Assembly (NCBI GenBank): GCA_934725745.1
Contig: CAKVCH010000019.1
Coordinates: 1-8,329, forward strand
Source of the DNA: an uncultured Clostridia bacterium
GTDB lineage: Bacteria; Bacillota; Clostridia; Christensenellales; UBA1242
Direction of reading: 5' to 3'
Length of the DNA stretch: 8,329 nt
Made by a program: the position numbers and the translations under genes. Positions 6,501 to 8,329 of the stretch are shown here, piece by piece. Under the pieces are notes generated by a model. That model was not told the DNA's origin. It saw nothing but the letters and a program-made list of their open reading frames with translations, and did not search any database. Position 1 is the first letter of the stretch. The number at the start of each line of letters is the position of its first letter.

Positions 6501-8329
6501 AAAGGTGGCGGTGTGTATGTCGGCGATGGTGCAACTTTTAATATGCTAAAATCTGACAACTATGGTTGGGCGTCCATTTTGTATAATACTGCTTCGCAGG
6601 GCGGGCAAATTTGTATCGACAAAGGCGGGATCGCAAATGTCTATGGAGACATAAGATATGATTATGAAAACCGCCAAAAAGTAGGCGAAAGTGGCTCAAA
6701 TATAGTTTATGATTACTATGGTAGGTCAGTTACAGCCCTTGCTGGTGGAACTATAAATTTATTTGGTGGAGAAATATATAATGTAAAGTTGAGGGGTGGC
6801 TCTTTTATTTCAAATGGAGGTTTAGTCGCTAATATTTCGGCAGATCAAGGCAATGTGCAAATATCAAATTCATTGCTAACAAATTTAGGCTCACATCTGA
6901 GATCATGTTATCTATTTTATACCACTAACGCTTCGATAGTAAATAGTTACATAAATGCAAAAAATCAAGTCAATACCGATAGCATTTTTGTTTTTGATTT
7001 TAATTCTAATACAACTGCATACTTTAAAGATTGCGTGATTGACGATTGTAGGGTAATGTCAAAAGACGGGGAGATATCTTCTATATTTAGGCAGACGAGT
7101 GAGTCGACATTGGTGTTTGACGGGTGCGAGATTAAAAATAATAATTATATGGTTTTTTACGGCGCAAATGAAAACGCGTCTCTTACCCTACAAGATTGCG
7201 AAATGTATAACAATACCAACGATATGGTCATTTATTTTAGACCATTTGGAAATTTTAATATGATAAACTGTAATTATCATAACAATACTGGGCTTATAAA
7301 TATTGAAAAATGTACAACATTTAACATTAGTGGAAGTGAATTTAGAGATAATCGAATTGATCGAGCGGAAGCGCTTTTGAGACTTTATTCTTGCACTCTT
7401 AAAATCGTGGATAGTGTTTTTGATGGAAATAGTTCTCACATCGGCGGCGTGATTTTAGCAAGAGATGGCTCAAAGGTTGCTATAAGTGACAGTGAATTTA
7501 CTAACAACACTGCGGAATATAGTAGTGAATTTCACAACATAGCAGGACTTGGTGGCGCGATAAAGGTTGAAGCGGGAAGTCTTACTCTTGGCGGGCGTGT
7601 GACGGTTAGGGGAAATAAAACTGTTTTGACGCCAGACGCTTTTGTAAGCCATAAGTCGGGGTCAAGCACTCTTCCACCTAGAGAAAGAACAGCGCCAACT
7701 GGCGGTGGAATTTTTGTAGGAACGGGCGGAAAACTTGTGATAAAACAAGGCACGCTCCTTGTTATAAAGGAAAACACAAGACAAATTTTGGACGCGGACG
7801 GGGTTGAGACGGCGTCGTACACGGACAACCTATATATAGAAGGTTCAAAAAATATTTTAATGGGCGACCTTGACCGCGGGAGCGAAGTTGGAATAAATTG
7901 CGCGTCTGTTGGGGATGACTTGGACGCAATTTTGAGTCTTGGCGAGTCATATCCAGTTACAAATGACCTTTTGAGCGTTTTTAGTGCGGACAACACGAGT
8001 TACGACTTGCGATTTGTGTCAATTTCCGACGCAAGTGGCACGAAAAATGGACTTTTATACTACAAAAAAATACGCTCTGAATATTGGGTTATTGTAAACG
8101 ACAATGCGGTGAGTTATGACCCTAAAATAGCGCAATCTGTGGGCAGTATTGTGCTTATGTTTGGTGATAATGTATATGCGGGCGACTATAAAGTGACCTA
8201 TTCGGTGGATGGCGTAAATTATTCTACTGACGCGCCAAGTTACCGAAATATTGGCACTTATGCGGTCGGGTACAAGGTCGAAGCGTACAAGGAAAACGGC
8301 TCTATTGATAGAACTTTTACGGGTACAAC
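3450..8329 (+). CDS. Giant secreted parallel beta-helix surface protein (3' end beyond the window)
   Basis: The frame opens at ATG 3450 behind AAAAGGAG (3437-3444) and runs 1,626 complete codons to the edge without a stop; I checked every line. Residues 1-30 are a signal peptide. Residues 31-102 are a Ser/Glu/Ala-rich linker with no fold signal. At about 103-130, WFDPQG and GGSDSNNG, then PVKTISK, match the opening of pectate-lyase-like and DUF1565 beta-helix domains. About 1,300 residues of coils follow, marked by Asn/Gly turns, FxxN motifs, GGA[IV] motifs and a recurring Cys. Near 1368-1470, GGAIKV, GGGIFV and DNLYIEG are of the kind that ends such arrays in clostridial surface proteins. 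From about 1543 an Ig-like MBG/YDG-type domain begins. Surface attachment is expected at the unseen C-terminus. No catalytic residues were recognised, so adhesin or structural roles are likelier than a lyase, but both are inference. GC content swings strongly within the gene. Confidence 0.9.
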   Translation, partial: MRVVLSKGKWLLFAIVMLVLPLGIAGGSIACLGETSSCVQVVNNNLADESGSLIEESAGDRLATASPRSATASEQSSRDKDEVNLAEPEPGGDSSTTNLSTVWFDPQGVYGGSDSNNGETSSTPVKTISKVKSIISQTGTVMMRSYYAVADGETVDFGYPTIKVSRDSSLGISGSYYFLVSSGTATFKNMTFTYNAGAEGYSIIRGLTKGTVYLHNSVKFENIKVIGDLIYSLDTIVLAGTSFNNITGGGNIMSNANNLQMTDAVISNCDVNHFTTAISNVVLNNCTITGFRANGIFYGGRSYTINSGTYGKSGAGNTATDLNYGGCLIMSNDNAVTMTINDGDFGYNQGGSLFLLYGNDSQITINGGEFHHNENKIFRATRTQSTTVLAKHCVFGTVVGTSVKNADTGEFFKHSVTVTGGYFHDNVNYDDGGVIACGGDLTVQGTAESPIKFENNTACNGGAIYALDALGMAGGATTTTIQYATFTNNSAVKQSSDSRTDYQNGGAVYSWTDYTNIDNCTFERNYSRTGNVLTVMRLVLTNSTFTKNGIVVDSSGNETVNNVYGIVGSTHAGGTWVNNTFTDNHCEYGLSSRDLKLQGCTFADNTSNHYLVYATNTFEMNDSVVQNNTFNENLFHLDSWFKTSFNGVKIDNNNTTPAGKSESQLVSFGNDAGANAVFKACTITSNSVGRIVRWASVTQGNVFFYGGTIKNNYFSDRLFYTVGAMPIEITLNCGLTTEGADDPSNALVINNNRGKYLLYAEHKMSYHFNHCYVTGNSTGLDKDGNVISGLNSGGAVTIDGGKVSFGTGCIFESNTGTAGGFMAVLNGEITLDKSGFMGEGYFVSYVQSNTSGKGGLFYVGTYGKLTINDLNIDSKNYDGIGAIYVDKGGELNVNSTDKASTMYNSHGSTGLIYVLGTANLNGVRIVNCGTTTSSYGPIYVGGSGVVNITNLTTTYTLDGTTHYANYGLYGGTITCGLVYDTDGNAVAGTVSGGVVNMKGGSITGENNKELADNPTTLKGGGVYVGDGATFNMLKSDNYGWASILYNTASQGGQICIDKGGIANVYGDIRYDYENRQKVGESGSNIVYDYYGRSVTALAGGTINLFGGEIYNVKLRGGSFISNGGLVANISADQGNVQISNSLLTNLGSHLRSCYLFYTTNASIVNSYINAKNQVNTDSIFVFDFNSNTTAYFKDCVIDDCRVMSKDGEISSIFRQTSESTLVFDGCEIKNNNYMVFYGANENASLTLQDCEMYNNTNDMVIYFRPFGNFNMINCNYHNNTGLINIEKCTTFNISGSEFRDNRIDRAEALLRLYSCTLKIVDSVFDGNSSHIGGVILARDGSKVAISDSEFTNNTAEYSSEFHNIAGLGGAIKVEAGSLTLGGRVTVRGNKTVLTPDAFVSHKSGSSTLPPRERTAPTGGGIFVGTGGKLVIKQGTLLVIKENTRQILDADGVETASYTDNLYIEGSKNILMGDLDRGSEVGINCASVGDDLDAILSLGESYPVTNDLLSVFSADNTSYDLRFVSISDASGTKNGLLYYKKIRSEYWVIVNDNAVSYDPKIAQSVGSIVLMFGDNVYAGDYKVTYSVDGVNYSTDAPSYRNIGTYAVGYKVEAYKENGSIDRTFTGT
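4482..7508 (+). repeat. FxxN / GGA[IV] repeat region of the beta-helix
   Basis: About fifteen FxxN motifs are seen, such as FGYN, FHHN, FHDN, FENN, FTNN, FERN, FTKN, FTDN, FADN, FNEN, FESN, FRDN, FDGN and a second FTNN. They are interleaved with GGAIYA, GGAVYS, GGAVTI and, just downstream, GGAIKV, plus looser forms such as GGVIA, GGGVYV and GGVIL. These two tetrapeptides are the hallmark of chlamydial polymorphic membrane proteins and related bacterial repeats that form beta-helix coils. Spacing is irregular, and the DNA is not a simple tandem repeat, which points to old, diverged coils rather than recent expansion. Confidence 0.7.
8076..8327 (+). other. Start of an Ig-like MBG/YDG-type domain
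   Basis: Residues about 1543-1626 include SEYWVIV, AVSYDPK, GDYKVTYSVDGVNYS, APSYRNIGTYAVGYKV. The spacing of a Tyr-Ser-x-Asp-Gly strand followed by a Gly-Thr-Tyr-x-Val strand is typical of the small all-beta MBG/YDG repeats often stacked between a beta-helix and a wall anchor. The domain is cut by the window edge, so repeats and an anchor may follow. Confidence 0.65.

Overview
The window comes from a low-GC bacterium with Gram-positive (Firmicutes/Clostridia-like) features. The genes have strong AAAGGAG-type ribosome binding sites five to seven bases before ATG, several promoters match the sigma-A consensus, and there is a one-membrane-segment type I signal peptidase, a DegV-family protein, HU, and a very large secreted parallel beta-helix protein. 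An uncultured gut Clostridia (Christensenellales-like) lineage would fit, but that is inference. The three complete genes end in TAG, TAA and TAA, and the long fourth frame has no in-frame TGA, so nothing points away from the standard bacterial code.

Layout, all genes on the + strand. 1-347: non-coding, hairpin-bearing DNA, ending in a near-consensus promoter. 348-1037: type I signal peptidase. 1038-1376: a 339-base intergenic region with a second near-consensus promoter and a long leader. 1377-2231: DegV-family fatty-acid-binding protein. 2232-2417: short intergenic region with an extended -10 promoter. 2418-2687: HU, followed by a strong hairpin terminator. 2688-3449: 762 bases without a gene, made of three unlike parts: the terminator, a GC-rich island packed with hairpins (about 2791-3055, REP/MITE-like), and a strongly purine-biased A/G tract (about 3061-3300) leading to two -10-like boxes. 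3450 to the window end: one uninterrupted frame of 1,626 complete codons with no stop, the 5' part of a giant exported surface protein.

The giant protein starts with a signal peptide and a disordered Ser/Glu/Ala-rich linker. A pectate-lyase-like opening motif follows, then more than 1,300 residues of beta-helix coils carrying FxxN and GGA[IV] motifs and a recurring cysteine. At the window edge it enters an Ig-like (MBG/YDG-type) domain. The three housekeeping genes each have their own promoter-like sequence and do not look like one operon. The signal peptidase could in principle cleave the giant protein's signal peptide, but nothing here shows a dedicated pairing.

The parts most worth a second look are the giant protein (cysteine ladder, Pmp-like repeats, strong internal GC shifts) and the unusual 762-base stretch in front of it. 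I see no CRISPR array, transposase, phage gene, tRNA or rRNA.
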